Of a stretch of 64,000 nucleotides of DNA, positions 23,799 through 32,474 are shown one piece after another (positions within the stretch are counted from its first letter, which is position 1; each line of letters opens with the position of its first letter). The DNA comes from Streptomyces sp. F63 (GTDB lineage Bacteria; Actinomycetota; Actinomycetes; Streptomycetales; Streptomycetaceae), in NCBI RefSeq assembly GCF_018070345.1, contig NZ_JAGPXX010000030.1, positions 18,125 to 82,124 on the forward strand, written 5' to 3'. The notes under the pieces were generated by a model. The model saw only the letters and a list, made by a program, of their open reading frames with translations. It was not told the DNA's origin and searched no databases. A program made the position numbers and the translations under genes.

Positions 23799-26128
23799 GG
23801 GGTGGGCCTCCGGGCGAACGAGGACGGGCGGGCGGCCGGGGACCGGCTCGCGGACGACGACCGGCCGGTGGGCGAGAGCCTCCGGCCGCGCAGCCGCAGG
23901 CTGTTGCCGACCACCAGCAGTGAACTGGCCGACATCGCGGCCGCGGCGAGCATCGGGGTGAGCAGGCCGGCCATGGCGAGCGGCACGGTCACGGCGTTGT
24001 AGCCGAAGGCCCACACCAGATTGGCGCGGATCGTGCCCAGCGTGCGCCGGGCCAGCAGCACCGCGTCCACCAGCGTCTCGATGCCGCCGCCGACGAGGGT
24101 CACGTCGGCGGCTCCGATGGCCACGTCGGTGCCGCTGCCCATGGCGATCCCGAGGTCGGCCGCGGCCAGCGCGGCGGCGTCGTTCACGCCGTCGCCGAGG
24201 ACGGCGACCCGGTACCCGTTCCCCTGCAGCTCCCGGACGAGAGCGGCCTTGTCCTCGGGAGTGCGGCGGGCGTGCACCTCCTCGATGCCCAGCTCCGAGG
24301 CGACGGCCCGGGCGGGCGCCTCCCGGTCGCCGGTGGCGAGCACCGGGCGGATACCGAGCCGCCGCAGCCGTTCGACGGCCCGATAGCCGCCGGGCCGCAC
24401 GACGTCCCCGACCTCGACCAGCGCCTCCGCCCGCCCGTCCACGCGCACCAGCACGGGCGTGCGCGCCGCGGCCTCGGCGGCCGGCAGGGCCTCCGCCAGG
24501 GCGGCGGGCAGTTCACCGTCCGGTGCCAGCACCTCCACCAGGCGCCCCTCGACGAGACCCCGGACTCCCCGCCCCGGCAGCGCCCGGAACTCCTTCACCT
24601 CCGGCAACGGCCGCTCCGGCAGCGCCCGCCGGGCATGAGCCGTGATCGCCCGCCCCAGCGGATGCTCCGATCCCCGCTCGACCGCGCCGGCCAGCCGCAC
24701 CACCGCCTCCCCGCCCGGCCCGTCCGGTACGGCCGTGACCCGGGTTACGGTCATGTGCCCGGTGGTGAGCGTGCCGGTCTTGTCGAGCACGACGGTGTCG
24801 AGGTGCCGGAGCCCCTCCAGTGCCTGCGGACCGCCGACGAGCACGCCCATCCGGGCGCCGCGGCCGGTGGCCGCCATCAGCGCGGTGGGCGTCGCCAGGC
24901 CCAGGGCGCACGGGCAGGCCACGACCAGGACGGCCACACACGCGGTGAGGGCCGCCTGCGGATCGGCCCCGGCGCCGAGCCAGAACCCGAGCGTCGTGAC
25001 GGCCAGCGCCAGCACGGCGGGAAAGAAGACACCCGCGACCGCGTCCGCCAGCCGCTGCGCCTTCGCCTTCCCGGCCTGCGCCTCCGTCACCAGCCGGGTG
25101 ATCCGGGCGAGCCGGGTGTCCGCCCCGACCGCCGTGGCCCGCACGAGCAGCAGCCCGCCCGCGTTGACGGCACCGCCGACGACCGCCGAGCCCGGCCCGA
25201 CCTCGACCGGTTGGCTCTCCCCGGTGACCAGGGAGAGGTCCACGGCCGAACGTCCCTCCACCACACTCCCGTCGGTGGCGACCCGCTCCCCGGGACGGAC
25301 GACGAAGACCTCACCGGCCCGCAACTCCTCAAGGGGGACGAGCCGCTCCCCGCCACCGGCCCCGCGGACGACCACCTCCTTGGCCGCCAGGCCGGCCAGC
25401 GACCGCAGCGCCGCCCCCGTCCCGCGCCGGGCCCGCGCCTCCAGGAACCGTCCCGCGAGCACGAACAGCGGTACGCCGACGGCCGCTTCGAGGTAGATGT
25501 GCGCGACGCCGTCCGCGGCGGAGGGGAGCAGGCTGAACGGCATCCGCATGCCGGGACCGTCCGCGCCGCCGAGGAACAGCGCGTACGCCGACCAGGAGAA
25601 GGAGGCCACCACCCCCAGCGACACCAGGGTGTCCATGGTGGCCGCCGCGTGCCGCAGCCCCCGGACCGCCCGGCTGTGGAACGGCAGGGCGCCCCACACG
25701 GCGACGGGGGCGGCCAGCGCGAAACACAGCCACTGCCAGTTGCGGAACTGCCACGCGGGCACCATCGACAGCACGAGCACGGGCGTCGCGAGGACCGCCG
25801 TGACGAGCAGACGGTCGCGCTCCCGCCGGGCCTCCGCGGCGTCCCCGTCCGTTCCGTCCTCCGCGTCGGTCCCCCCGCGCCGCCGCTCCTCCGGCGGCTC
25901 CGGCAGGGCGGCCGTGTAGCCGGCCTTCTCGACGGTCGCGACGAGTTCCCCGGGGGTGATCCGCGGTGGATGACTCACCCGGGCCCGGCCGGTGGCGAGG
26001 TTGACGCTCGCCGTCACCCCGTCCAGCCTGCCGAGTTTCCTCTCGACGCGCTGCACGCAGGCGGCGCAGGTCATGCCGCCCACCGTGAGATCGGTCGTCA
26101 CGTGGGCGGCCACCGGACCGGCGCTCAT
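23795..26128 (-). CDS. copper-translocating P1B-type ATPase (CopA-like)
   Basis: The ATG at 26128 gives 777 residues: one N-terminal heavy-metal domain (GMTCAAC, Cys21/Cys24), a Glu/Arg-rich linker, eight membrane helices, the actuator TGES (302-305), the intramembrane metal-site motif CPC (405-407), the phosphorylation site DKTGT (449-453) and a hinge TGDRE/GDGVND region. CPC plus the HMA domain indicates Cu(I) transport out of the cytoplasm. Overlaps on both sides (ATGA with the small His-tailed gene, GTGA with the chaperone gene) make a three-gene coupled operon. Efflux or delivery to external cuproproteins are both possible. Confidence 0.93.
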   Translation of the reverse strand: MSAGPVAAHVTTDLTVGGMTCAACVQRVERKLGRLDGVTASVNLATGRARVSHPPRITPGELVATVEKAGYTAALPEPPEERRRGGTDAEDGTDGDAAEARRERDRLLVTAVLATPVLVLSMVPAWQFRNWQWLCFALAAPVAVWGALPFHSRAVRGLRHAAATMDTLVSLGVVASFSWSAYALFLGGADGPGMRMPFSLLPSAADGVAHIYLEAAVGVPLFVLAGRFLEARARRGTGAALRSLAGLAAKEVVVRGAGGGERLVPLEELRAGEVFVVRPGERVATDGSVVEGRSAVDLSLVTGESQPVEVGPGSAVVGGAVNAGGLLLVRATAVGADTRLARITRLVTEAQAGKAKAQRLADAVAGVFFPAVLALAVTTLGFWLGAGADPQAALTACVAVLVVACPCALGLATPTALMAATGRGARMGVLVGGPQALEGLRHLDTVVLDKTGTLTTGHMTVTRVTAVPDGPGGEAVVRLAGAVERGSEHPLGRAITAHARRALPERPLPEVKEFRALPGRGVRGLVEGRLVEVLAPDGELPAALAEALPAAEAAARTPVLVRVDGRAEALVEVGDVVRPGGYRAVERLRRLGIRPVLATGDREAPARAVASELGIEEVHARRTPEDKAALVRELQGNGYRVAVLGDGVNDAAALAAADLGIAMGSGTDVAIGAADVTLVGGGIETLVDAVLLARRTLGTIRANLVWAFGYNAVTVPLAMAGLLTPMLAAAAMSASSLLVVGNSLRLRGRRLSPTGRSSSASRSPAARPSSFARRPTP

Positions 26129-26379
26129 CCGTGGCCTCCCCCGTGGCCGTCGTCCGGGCCCCCGGCGGGCCCGGTGCTCCCGGTGCTCCCGGTGCTCCCG
26201 CCCGTGCTCGTGCCCGGCGGGTGCATACCGGGCGCGACGGGGCCGGAGGCCGCCCCGACGGCGTGGGACGCAGCGCCGATCAGGGCGAGGAGCAGCAGGA
26301 AGCCGCACAGCGCGGGAGGGGGCAGCAGGTTCCTCGGCGCCGGGCCCGCGCCGGAGGGGTTGCGTCGCGACTCGTCCAT
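26125..26379 (-). CDS. small single-span membrane protein with His-rich tail
   Basis: An 84-residue protein: MDESRRNPSGAG at the start, one hydrophobic helix (ALCGFLLLLALIGAASHAVG), then a Gly/Ser/Thr/Pro linker and the tail DDGHGGGHG, which could bind copper. GGAGA lies about 8 nt before the ATG. Its stop overlaps the copper ATPase ATG (ATGA), and it is the first gene after the promoter motif at 26437-26464. I do not recognise a family; a role as a membrane metal-binding accessory is inferred from the tail and coupling. Confidence 0.7.
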   Translation of the reverse strand: MDESRRNPSGAGPAPRNLLPPPALCGFLLLLALIGAASHAVGAASGPVAPGMHPPGTSTGGSTGSTGSTGPAGGPDDGHGGGHG

Positions 26380-26436
26380 CACCGGTCTCCAGATCGCGTC
26401 GTACGGCGCCTGCCGGATCGGGCCGTACCGCTTCAG

Positions 26437-26464
26437 GAGTCGGAGCGGGCGGGGGCGGAGTTCC
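26437..26464 (-). promoter_or_regulatory. ECF-type promoter motif upstream of the copper operon
   Basis: On the minus strand: GGAACT, 16 nt, CGACTC, then CTGAAG. It matches the two other copies at 18014 and 21397 in hexamers and spacing. The gene it precedes starts at 26379. Confidence 0.72.
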
Positions 26465-26546
26465 GGCACACCGAGGTGTCATACGTCACACGACCGCACC
26501 CCCGCGCCCCCGCGTCCCCGCACCCCCGCGCCCCCGCGCCCCCGCG

Positions 26547-27776
26547 TCAGGGCGTGCTGCCCGCCGCGGCCGAGGCGTCCGTACCGGCACCGCCCTCCGC
26601 GGGCGCCGCCGGGGTCTTCCCTCCGCCGCGCCGCAGCCGCATCGCGACCGGCTCGGCGTAACGGGCGGTCAGCGGGCCGATGATGACGAGCAGCAGGACG
26701 TACGCCGTCGCCAGGGCCCCGAGCTGTGGCTCGACACCGGCGCCGATGGCGAGTCCCGCGATGACGATGGAGAACTCGCCGCGGGCCACCAGCGCGCCCC
26801 CGGCCCGCCAGCGGCCCTTCTCGCCGATCCTCGCCCGCTTCGCGGCCCAGTAACCCGTGGCGATCTTGGTGCCGGTGGTGGCGACCGCCAGGATCAGCGC
26901 CGGGACGAGCACCGGCGGAATGGTCTGCGGATCGGTGTGCAGCCCGAAGAAGACGAAGAAGACGGCGGCGAAGAGGTCCCGGAGCGGGACGAGCACCGTG
27001 TGCGCTCCCTCCGCGACCTCGCCGGAGAGCGCGATGCCGACCAGGAACGCGCCGACCGCCGCCGAAACCTGCAGTTGCTGGGCGATCCCCGCCACCAGCA
27101 GCGTCAGTCCCAGCACCACCAGCAGCAGCTTCTCCGGGTCGTCGCTGGAGACGAAGCGCGAGATGACCCGCCCGTAGCGGACCGCGGCGAAGAGGACGAG
27201 GCCCGCGACCCCCAGGGCGATACCGAGGGTCACACTGCCGGCCGCGATGCTCAGCCCCGACAGCAGCGCCGTGAGCAGCGGCAGGTAGACCGCCATGGCC
27301 AGGTCCTCGAAGACGAGGACGCTGAGGATGACCGGCGTCTCCCGGTTGCCGACCCGCCCGAGGTCGCCGAGAACCTTGGCGATGACCCCCGAGGAGGAGA
27401 TCCAGGTGACACCGGCCAGTACCACGGCGGCGACCGGGCCCCATCCCATCAGCAGCGCCGCGGCCGCGCCCGGCAGCGCGTTGAGGACGAAGTCGGCGAT
27501 TCCCGCCGGGTACTGCTTGCGGAGATTGCCCACCAGGTCGGCGGCGGTGTACTCCAGGCCGAGCATCAGCAGCAGCAGGACGACGCCGATCTCCGACGCC
27601 TGGGCGACGAACTCCTCGCTGGCGCCCAGCGGCAGCAGCCCGCCCTGGCCGAAGGCGAGACCGGCGAGCAGGTAGAGCGGGATCGGCGAGAAGCCGTAGC
27701 GGCCGGCGAACCGGCCCAGCAGCCCCAGTACCAGGATGAGGCCGCCGAGTTCGATCAGGAATATGGCTCCGTGCAT
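26547..27776 (-). CDS. CPA2-family cation:proton antiporter
   Basis: A 409-residue antiporter of the KefB/KhtU type with about 12 hydrophobic segments. Conserved pieces include GLAFGQGGLLPLG, LLLLMLGLEYTAADL, the ion-binding helix LVFEDLAMAVYLPLL and ARGEFSIVIAGLAI. It likely exchanges K+ (or another cation) for H+. The ATG at 27776 is 5 nt after the stop of the TrkA-C gene, so both are co-transcribed. The C-terminal 30 residues are Ala/Gly-rich. It is separated from the copper operon by the promoter region at 26380-26546. Confidence 0.9.
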   Translation of the reverse strand: MHGAIFLIELGGLILVLGLLGRFAGRYGFSPIPLYLLAGLAFGQGGLLPLGASEEFVAQASEIGVVLLLLMLGLEYTAADLVGNLRKQYPAGIADFVLNALPGAAAALLMGWGPVAAVVLAGVTWISSSGVIAKVLGDLGRVGNRETPVILSVLVFEDLAMAVYLPLLTALLSGLSIAAGSVTLGIALGVAGLVLFAAVRYGRVISRFVSSDDPEKLLLVVLGLTLLVAGIAQQLQVSAAVGAFLVGIALSGEVAEGAHTVLVPLRDLFAAVFFVFFGLHTDPQTIPPVLVPALILAVATTGTKIATGYWAAKRARIGEKGRWRAGGALVARGEFSIVIAGLAIGAGVEPQLGALATAYVLLLVIIGPLTARYAEPVAMRLRRGGGKTPAAPAEGGAGTDASAAAGSTP

Positions 27777-27780
27777 GCGC

Positions 27781-28266
27781 TCATTCCCGTTCGAGGATCG
27801 CGGCGGCCGCGTCCACGCCCTCGCGCGTCCCGATGACGATGAGCGTGTCGCCTCCGGCCAGGCGGAAGTCGGGGGTCGGGGAGGGGATCGCCTCGGAGCG
27901 GCGCAGTACGGCGACGATGGAGACGCCCGTCTCCGTGCGGAGGCAGGTGTCGCCCAGGACGCGTCCGTTCCAGTGCGAGGATCCGCCGAGCGGAATGCGT
28001 TCGGCGACCAGGCCGAGGTCCGTGGTGTAGAGCAGGCTCGGGCTGTGGTCCTGGGGGGCCAGCGCGTCCGCGATGAGGGCCGCTTCCGATCCGGTGAGGC
28101 GGAGCGACAGCGCGCAGGCATCGGGGTCGTCGGAGCGGTAGGCGTTGAAGCTGCGGGTGCCGTCGCGGTGGGCGACCACGGAGAGATGGCGCTGTTCGCG
28201 CGTGGTCAGGTCGTATTGGACACCAATGCCGGGCAGTGGTGTCGAGCTCATGCGTGGTGCCGGCAC
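27781..28266 (-). CDS. TrkA-C domain regulatory subunit of the antiporter (KhtT-like)
   Basis: A 161-residue soluble protein. The C-terminal half is a TrkA-C (RCK_C) domain (LAGGDTLIVIGTREGVDAAA), which binds nucleotides or ions and gates CPA2 antiporters; the N-terminal half (PLPGIGVQYDLTTREQRHLS) matches KhtT-like subunits. The GTG at 28266 has AGAGGGGG 5 nt upstream and was chosen over an ATG at 28251 that has no ribosome site. It precedes the antiporter gene by 4 nt. The 324 nt to the next gene (28267-28590) are GC-rich with short GGAGGCG-like repeats and hold no gene. Confidence 0.85.
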   Translation of the reverse strand: MPAPRMSSTPLPGIGVQYDLTTREQRHLSVVAHRDGTRSFNAYRSDDPDACALSLRLTGSEAALIADALAPQDHSPSLLYTTDLGLVAERIPLGGSSHWNGRVLGDTCLRTETGVSIVAVLRRSEAIPSPTPDFRLAGGDTLIVIGTREGVDAAAAILERE

Positions 28267-28590
28267 GATGACCCCCTCTTTCCGGCCCCACCGGGCCGAC
28301 GTGGCTGGAGACGGCGCGGCCGCTTCGGCGGGCCGCTCTCCCGGAACCCTGTCATACGTCCCCGCGGCGCCCGGCGGGCGGCACCCGGCCGGACGGCGGT
28401 ACGGGACGGTGCGCGGCGGTGCGCGGCGCCGGGACCGGAGACGCCGGGACCAGAGGCACGGTGCGGCGGCTCCGGTCCCGGCAGTCGTGCTCCGGAGGGT
28501 CCCCGGGGGCGTCCTCACGGAGGCGTTCTCCGGAGGCGCTGCCCGGAGACGTTCGCCGGAGCTGCCCTCCGGCGCGGTCCGGGCCGTCTC

Positions 28591-29082
28591 TCAGTCGTCC
28601 TTCTCGACCTTCAGGACACAGCCGGTCTTGGGGTCGATCAGCACGTCGTGGGTGACCTTGCCGCGCTTGACCTCCACCTCCCAGACGCTCTTCTTCTTCC
28701 TGTCCTTGGGGTGGAGCCTCTCCTCCTCCACCTCGGCGGCCGTGACCCTCCCGGGGACGGTGCGCTCCGCGATGGCGATGGCCTCGCGGATCTCCACCGG
28801 CCGCGCGTGGCCGTGCTTGCCGTGGTGGCCGTGCTTGCCGTGGTGCGCGTGGCTGTGGTGCTTCCGGCCGTGCTGCTTGTGGCAGCGGCCGTGGCCGGAG
28901 TGGTGGCCGTGGTGGTGGCCGTGGCCGGCGTGGTGACCGTGACCGCGGTACTGGTCGTGGGCCGAGGCCGTCGCCGGGACTCCGGCGACCAGGGCGACCG
29001 CGGCGACCACACCGGTGACCGCGGCGCCCAGCCGCTGGGCGACCGTGCGCGAGCGGCGGAGGGCAGGGTCGGTTACGGGCAT
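28591..29082 (-). CDS. secreted PepSY-domain protein with a His-rich region
   Basis: A 163-residue exported protein. A basic start and hydrophobic core end at VPATASA, a likely signal-peptidase site. The next ~50 residues are extraordinarily His-rich (HGHHAGHGHHHGHHSGHG and on to HGKHGHHGKHGHA), followed by one PepSY domain (VEIREAIAIAERTVPGRV; VWEVEVKRGKVTHDVLIDP). PepSY domains are small extracellular modules; the His block should bind Cu, Ni or Zn. GAGGAG lies 8 nt before the ATG. It is divergent from the SDR gene. Confidence 0.85.
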   Translation of the reverse strand: MPVTDPALRRSRTVAQRLGAAVTGVVAAVALVAGVPATASAHDQYRGHGHHAGHGHHHGHHSGHGRCHKQHGRKHHSHAHHGKHGHHGKHGHARPVEIREAIAIAERTVPGRVTAAEVEEERLHPKDRKKKSVWEVEVKRGKVTHDVLIDPKTGCVLKVEKDD

Positions 29083-29276
29083 GAAACGTGCTCCTCGATG
29101 TCGGGATCCGATCCGTCCGGCGGTGCCGGACGACCGCACCTTTCCCCCTCATCCACCGATATCCGCTGTTATCACCTGCTCGTCCCCCGATCAGACCTTC
29201 CGCTGATCCGATCAGCAGCGGCATATCCTTCGGGCGGACGATCAACGATCACAGCCAGGCTCGTAACGGAGGCACC

Positions 29277-30032
29277 ATGAGCACGCGTACCGCAGTCGTC
29301 ACCGGCGCCAGCAGCGGAATCGGCGCGGCGACCGCCCGCAGACTGGCCGAGGCCGGCTACCGGGTGCTGCTCACCGCGCGCCGTTCGGACCGCGTCGAGG
29401 CGCTCGCGGCCGAACTCACCGCAGCCGGGCTGGAGGCGGCCGCCCACCCGCTCGACGTCACCGACCGCGCGGCCGTGGACGCCTTCGCCGCCTCCCTGGA
29501 CCGCTGCGACGTGCTGGTCAACAACGCCGGCGGTGCGCTGGGCCTCGACCCGGTGGCCACCGGCGACCCGGCCGACTGGCGGGCCATGTACGAGGTGAAC
29601 GTCCTCGGCGTCCTCCACGTCACCCAGGCGCTGCTGCCCGCCCTGACCGCCTCCGGCGACGGCACGGTCGTCGTGCTCACCTCCACCGCCGGGCACGGCA
29701 CGTACGAGGGCGGCGGCGGCTACGTGGCCGCCAAGCACGGCGCGCACGCCCTGGCCGAAACCCTCCGGCTGGAGTTGTGCGGCCGGCCGGTCCGGGTCAT
29801 CGAGGTGGCCCCCGGCATGGTGCGCACCGACGAGTTCGCGCTGACCCGCTTCCGCGGTGACGAGGAGCGGGCGGCGGCCGTCTATGCGGGCGTGGCGGAG
29901 CCGCTCACCGCCGAGGACGTGGCCGACACCGTGGCGTGGGCGGTCACCCGCCCCCCGCACGTCAACATCGACCTGCTCGTCGTCCGACCGCGCGCCCAGG
30001 CGTCCAACACCAAGGTCCACCGCGAGAGCTGA
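29277..30032 (+). CDS. short-chain dehydrogenase/reductase
   Basis: A 251-residue classical SDR: cofactor motif TGASSGIG (residues 10-16 region), NNAG at 82-85, catalytic Ser136, Tyr149 and Lys153 (YVAAK). The C-terminal VNIDLLVVRPRAQASNTKVH is typical of the serine/3-hydroxy acid dehydrogenase (YdfG-like) subgroup. The NADP preference and substrate cannot be read from sequence with certainty. The ATG is preceded by GGAGG at 4 nt. It is divergent from the PepSY gene and convergent with rtcB. Confidence 0.88.
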   Translation: MSTRTAVVTGASSGIGAATARRLAEAGYRVLLTARRSDRVEALAAELTAAGLEAAAHPLDVTDRAAVDAFAASLDRCDVLVNNAGGALGLDPVATGDPADWRAMYEVNVLGVLHVTQALLPALTASGDGTVVVLTSTAGHGTYEGGGGYVAAKHGAHALAETLRLELCGRPVRVIEVAPGMVRTDEFALTRFRGDEERAAAVYAGVAEPLTAEDVADTVAWAVTRPPHVNIDLLVVRPRAQASNTKVHRES

Positions 30033-30065
30033 GCCGGACGGGGCCGCCCGGCGCGGCCCCCGTCC

Positions 30066-31259
30066 TCACCCCTTCACGCAGACGACCTGCCGGAGCTTGG
30101 CCACGACCTCGACCAGATCGCGCTGCTGGTCGATGACCTGCTCGATCGGCTTGTACGCGGCCGGGATCTCGTCCACGACGCCGGAGTCCTTGCGGCACTC
30201 CACCCCTCTGGTCTGCTCCGCCAGATCCCGGGCGGTGTACCGCCGCTTGGCCGCGTTGCGGCTCATCCGCCGGCCCGCGCCGTGGGAGGCGGAGTTGAAG
30301 GACGCCTCGCTGCCCAGCCCGCGCACGATGTACGAGCCGGTGCCCATCGAGCCCGGGATGATGCCGTAGTCGCCGCCGCCCGCGCGGATCGCCCCCTTCC
30401 GGGTGACGAGCAGGTCCATGCCGTCGTACCGCTCCTCGGCCACGTAGTTGTGGTGGCAGGAGATGACCGGCTCGAAGACGGGCCGCGCCTTCTTGAACTC
30501 CTTGCGCACCACGTCCTGGAAGATCCCCATCATGATCGCGCGGTTGTGCTGGGCGTACTCCTGCGCCCAGAAGAGGTCGTTGCGGTACGCCGCCATCTGC
30601 GGGGTGTCCGCGACGAACACGGCGAGGTCCCGGTCGACGAGGTCCTGGTTGTGCGGCAGTCCCCGCGCGATGCCGATGTGGTGCTCGGCCAGTTCCTTGC
30701 CGATGTTGCGCGAGCCGGAGTGGAGCATCAGCCAGACCCTGTCCGACTCGTCCAGGCAGAACTCGATGAAGTGGTTGCCCGACCCGAGCGAACCCATCTG
30801 CTTCGCCGCCCGGTCCCGGCGGAACCGCACCGCCTCGGCCACCCCGTCGAACCGGGACCAGAAGTCGCCCCAGCCCGCCGTCGGGAAGCCGTGCAGCCGC
30901 CCGGGGTCGACGGGTTCGTCGTGCATGCCCCGCCCCACCGGTATGGCCTGCTCGATCCTCGACCGCAGCCGGGAGAGGTCGCCGGGCAGATCGCCCGCGG
31001 TCAGCGAGGTCTTCACCGCCGACATCCCGCAGCCGATGTCCACCCCGACCGCGGCCGGGCAGACGGCGCCCCGCATCGCGATCACCGAGCCGACCGTCGC
31101 GCCCTTGCCGTAGTGCACATCGGGCATGACGGCCAGGCCCTCGATCCAGGGCAGCGTGGCGACGTTCCGCAGCTGGCGCATCGCGCCGTCCTCGACCGTC
31201 GCCGGGTCGGCCCACATCCGGATCGGCACCCGCGCACCGGGCAGCTCGGTGTATCCCAC
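30066..31259 (-). CDS. rtcB: RtcB-family RNA ligase
   Basis: A 397-residue member of the RtcB family of GTP/Mn-dependent ligases, which join 2',3'-cyclic phosphate or 3'-phosphate ends to 5'-OH ends in RNA repair. Metal ligand motifs GVDIGCGMSAV, SLGSGNHFIE and HSGSRNIGK, and the guanylylated histidine region SHGAGRRMSR, are present. The GTG at 31259 is preceded by GAGGA at 5 nt and gives MGYTELPGARVPIRMW, the usual N-terminus. No archease gene is adjacent. Confidence 0.93.
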   Translation of the reverse strand: MGYTELPGARVPIRMWADPATVEDGAMRQLRNVATLPWIEGLAVMPDVHYGKGATVGSVIAMRGAVCPAAVGVDIGCGMSAVKTSLTAGDLPGDLSRLRSRIEQAIPVGRGMHDEPVDPGRLHGFPTAGWGDFWSRFDGVAEAVRFRRDRAAKQMGSLGSGNHFIEFCLDESDRVWLMLHSGSRNIGKELAEHHIGIARGLPHNQDLVDRDLAVFVADTPQMAAYRNDLFWAQEYAQHNRAIMMGIFQDVVRKEFKKARPVFEPVISCHHNYVAEERYDGMDLLVTRKGAIRAGGGDYGIIPGSMGTGSYIVRGLGSEASFNSASHGAGRRMSRNAAKRRYTARDLAEQTRGVECRKDSGVVDEIPAAYKPIEQVIDQQRDLVEVVAKLRQVVCVKG

Positions 31260-31460
31260 GGCATCCTCGTTTCCCCCGCCGGCCGGGGTCTCCCCCTGGC
31301 CGGGACTGATCCCCCGCTGGTCGAAGCGCACGGCACAAATCCCCGCATCCCCCCGGATAACCGGCATCGGCCCGGCAGAGGCGGCGGCGCGTGCGGTACA
31401 CATTGTCTCCATCGGCCGCCGACCGGCGGCAACCACTTTTCCCGAAGGGAGCCGGGCACC

Positions 31461-32387
31461 GTGCAGCGATGGGCGTACGGAACGAGCGCCGTGACAGCCG
31501 CGCTGCTGGTGGGGCTGACGGGGTGCACCGGCTCCTCCGGCGACGACAGCGGGGGCGGTTCCGAGCAGGACGGTCCCGCCACCGCCTCCTCCGCCAAGCC
31601 CGGCAAGTACCGCACCCTCCCCGAGGCCTGCGGCGCCGTCGAACGCGGCACCCTGCGCGCTCTCCTCCCCGGCCTCGACCGCCTGGAGAGCCGCAAGCGC
31701 GAGGAGGCCTACGACGGCCAGCCGGCCCTCACCTACGACACCGACCGCCGCACCGGCTGCCGGTGGACCACCGGACTGCCCGACGGCACCCGCAGCCTGG
31801 TCATCGACTTCGAGCGGGTCGTCTCCTACGACCCGGCCCTCAGCGACGACGACCGCGCGCAGCAGCTCTACGACAAGAAGGCCGCCGAGGCCGGCATCCC
31901 GGCTCCCCTCGACAGGAAGCCGGAGGACGGCAAGCCCTCCGCCGCCGCCTCCGAGTCCGCGGCCGAGGACGCCGACCCGGCGCGGACCACCGGCCCGGCC
32001 GGGAGCGGGGAGGACGACGGCAAGAACGGCAAGAACGGGGGAGACACGGGCTCCGGCGAAACCGGGGGGAGCGGCACAGCCGGGCGGACAGCCGGAAAGG
32101 GGGAGGAATCCCCCGCATCGCCCAGCCCCTCCGCGTCCGGCGACGCCGCCACCGCCCCCCGCGCGCTCGACGGACTGGGTGATGTCGCTTACATCGACGA
32201 CCATCTCGGCACCGCCGATTCCGGTGCCCACCGCGACATCACGATCGTCTTCCGGGCCTCGAACGTCCTGGTGACCATCGCGTACGACCAGTGGTCGACG
32301 CACCGTTCGGACATTCCCGGCAGCAAGGAGCTCCAGACCAGGGCGCAGCGACTGGCCCGTGAGCTGTCGGACACCTTCGACGCGTGA
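31461..32387 (+). CDS. DUF3558-like lipoprotein with a long low-complexity insert
   Basis: A 308-residue exported lipoprotein (lipobox LLVGLTGCTGS, Cys about 22). The N-terminal module has KYRTLPEACGAVERGTLRAL and RRTGCRWTT, the two-cysteine arrangement of actinobacterial DUF3558-type proteins; the C-terminal module (LGDVAYIDDHL; ITIVFRASNVLVTIAYDQWS) completes the fold. Between them, about 80 residues are Gly/Ser/Glu/Lys-rich. Function unknown. The next gene is a shorter relative, suggesting a tandem duplication. Confidence 0.8.
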   Translation: MQRWAYGTSAVTAALLVGLTGCTGSSGDDSGGGSEQDGPATASSAKPGKYRTLPEACGAVERGTLRALLPGLDRLESRKREEAYDGQPALTYDTDRRTGCRWTTGLPDGTRSLVIDFERVVSYDPALSDDDRAQQLYDKKAAEAGIPAPLDRKPEDGKPSAAASESAAEDADPARTTGPAGSGEDDGKNGKNGGDTGSGETGGSGTAGRTAGKGEESPASPSPSASGDAATAPRALDGLGDVAYIDDHLGTADSGAHRDITIVFRASNVLVTIAYDQWSTHRSDIPGSKELQTRAQRLARELSDTFDA

Positions 32388-32474
32388 CCGCCGCCCGCCC
32401 CGCCGTCCTCCCTTACGGTGGTGCGGCGTACGGGTGGCACCACCGCCCCTGGATGACAGATGAGCGAAGGAACC

